24,158 bases of DNA from JACVRM01 sp046262315. Lineage in GTDB: Bacteria > Actinomycetota > Thermoleophilia > Gaiellales > Gaiellaceae. The notes under the pieces are model-generated. The model did no database searches. It saw only the letters and a list, made by a program, of their open reading frames with translations, and was not told the origin of the DNA. Numbering within the stretch: position 1 is the first letter of the stretch; every line of letters starts with the position of its first letter. Positions 22,203 through 24,158 of this stretch are shown here, one piece after another. The position numbers were made by a program, and so were the translations under genes. The stretch covers positions 1 through 24,158 of the forward strand of contig JBHEMZ010000030.1 in NCBI GenBank assembly GCA_046262315.1. The letters run 5' to 3'.

Positions 22203-22430
22203 ATGAGACTGCCCGCGCTCGGCGCGCTCTCGGAGCGTCAGTTCAGCGGTACTTCGCCGGGCGGGCCACCTCGAAGCTCGCCGACGGCCTGCGCCGGCGG
22301 CGATCAGTTCGCCGTGCTCGATCTGACCGGCTCCGCCTCCGACCTCGGCTTCGTCCTGGCCGCGCGCATGGTGCCGGTGGTCGTGCTCCTTGCTCGTGGG
22401 GGGTGTGGAGCCGGCAGCCGCGCGTCGGTA
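22203..22430 (+). pseudogene. N-terminal remnant of an MFS transporter, frameshifted and truncated
   Basis: Across frames the sequence reads MRLPALGALSERQF, RYFAGRATSKLADGL, PAAI, FAVLDLTGSASDLGFVLAARMVPVVVLL and LVGGVW. This is the first two membrane segments and the start of loop 2-3 of an MFS transporter (relatives: RxFRRYFAGRATSxLADGL...GGVWADRLPR). One-base shifts are needed near 22246, 22290, 22306 and 22391. Coding sequence then ends abruptly about 75 residues in, where the upstream region of the sugar ABC gene begins. So it is both frame-disrupted and truncated. No protein is expected. Confidence 0.6.
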
Positions 22431-22434
22431 AAGT
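22429..22434 (+). promoter_or_regulatory. -10 box TAAAGT before the sugar ABC ATPase
   Basis: TAAAGT lies 52 bases before ATG 22487. Unlike the leaderless genes, this start has a Shine-Dalgarno sequence, GAGGAAAGGG (22473-22482). No good -35 box is seen. Confidence 0.35.
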
Positions 22435-22486
22435 CGCAAGGAGCGGCTGAAGTTTGGTAAACACGCGGCCCCGAGGAAAGGGTCCC

Positions 22487-23880
<1,394 letters not shown>

Positions 23881-23884
<4 letters not shown>

Positions 23885-24158
23885 TCGGTCTGGTCGTAGA
23901 TCCCGAGACCCGTCTCGGGGTCGAAGAAATGGAGGGAGCGGGTATCGACGGCCACCGTCGCGGTCTCCCCTTCTTTCACGCGCGACCGGGAGCCGAAGCG
24001 CCCGATCAGCGTCGTTCCGCCGTCCTGCGCGGTTTGCTCTTCGGCGACCCGTTCGTCGCCGACGTCCTTCGCGAGCTCACGTACGTCTTCGGTCACTGCG
24101 CGCTTCGCATCGACGCTGAAGTGCACCATGATCTCGGAGCCGAGCGCCTCGCGGAGCT
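23881..24158 (-). CDS. Second MalK/UgpC-type ATPase, C-terminal part (5' end outside window)
   Basis: Partial, open to the window edge; stop TAA at 23881-23883. The visible 92 or so residues are the TOBE-domain end: REALGSEIMVHFSVDAKRAVTEDVRELAKDVGDERVAEE...TTLIGRFGSRSRVKEGETATVAVDTRSLHFFDPETGLGIYDQTD. It is clearly homologous to the copy at 22487 (VDAEPALTEDVRELAEDVGDDR...GRFGARSRVREGEETDVAVDTRALHFFD) but in inverted orientation. The first 41 bases from the window edge differ from 23424-23464 of the other copy at only two positions. This copy has the normal family ending. It is followed 14 bases later by the lipoprotein start, so they form one transcription unit. Confidence 0.85.

Overview
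The window is a 24 kb piece of a high-GC actinobacterial chromosome. The obg-nadD-rsfS order, exported proteins carrying a WLRC...C Ig-like repeat, and many genes that start 6-8 bases after a TANNNT -10 box (leaderless transcription) suggest the class Thermoleophilia (Gaiellales/Solirubrobacterales). That placement is inference from style, not from a marker search. The mix of intact genes and genes carrying isolated one-base indels would fit a metagenome-derived contig or recent gene decay.

Layout. 1-1634: housekeeping cluster with the 3' end of obg, nadD (NAD synthesis) and rsfS (ribosome silencing). 1684-2278: a decayed PD-(D/E)XK homing-endonuclease-like gene with a palindrome at its promoter, running straight into a tRNA-Ala(GGC) gene. 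2253-3586: a GNAT acetyltransferase, then two convergent minus-strand genes for small exported or anchored proteins, one of them DUF6636. 3675-6216: a DrrA-type ATPase and two ABC-2 permeases with 4-base overlaps, one exporter operon. 6234-12915: mostly cell-surface and secreted proteins: an Ig-like exported protein (-), a FIST-domain sensor (+), a VOC remnant, a secreted BNR/Asp-box protein (+) and a secreted subtilase (-), the last two separated by a strong bidirectional hairpin. 13066-14827: a MarR regulator and MFS exporter operon with twin GTTAAC sites in its promoter. 14870-18166: an NylC/DmpA-like P1 peptidase (-), a small ABM-like protein (+), a frame-disrupted SMP-30-like exported protein (-) and a formyltransferase (-).

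18237-21085 holds a very large Ser/Thr kinase / NB-ARC ATPase / helical-repeat protein split by one frameshift. 21115-21713 is a BolA-glutaredoxin iron-sulfur pair whose glutaredoxin has CGNS instead of CGFS. 21755-21974 is a two-copy 112-bp structured repeat with compensatory stem changes, between convergent genes. 21978-22430 has a DUF1059 mini-protein and an MFS remnant. 22487 to the end is a MalK/UgpC-type sugar ABC ATPase whose 3' end runs, in inverted orientation, into the start of a sugar-binding lipoprotein gene that belongs to a second, divergent malK-like copy at the window edge.

Most interesting: the covarying repeat, the inverted malK/lipoprotein junction, the endonuclease-tRNA arrangement, the leaderless promoter grammar, and the concentration of one-base indels in a few genes.
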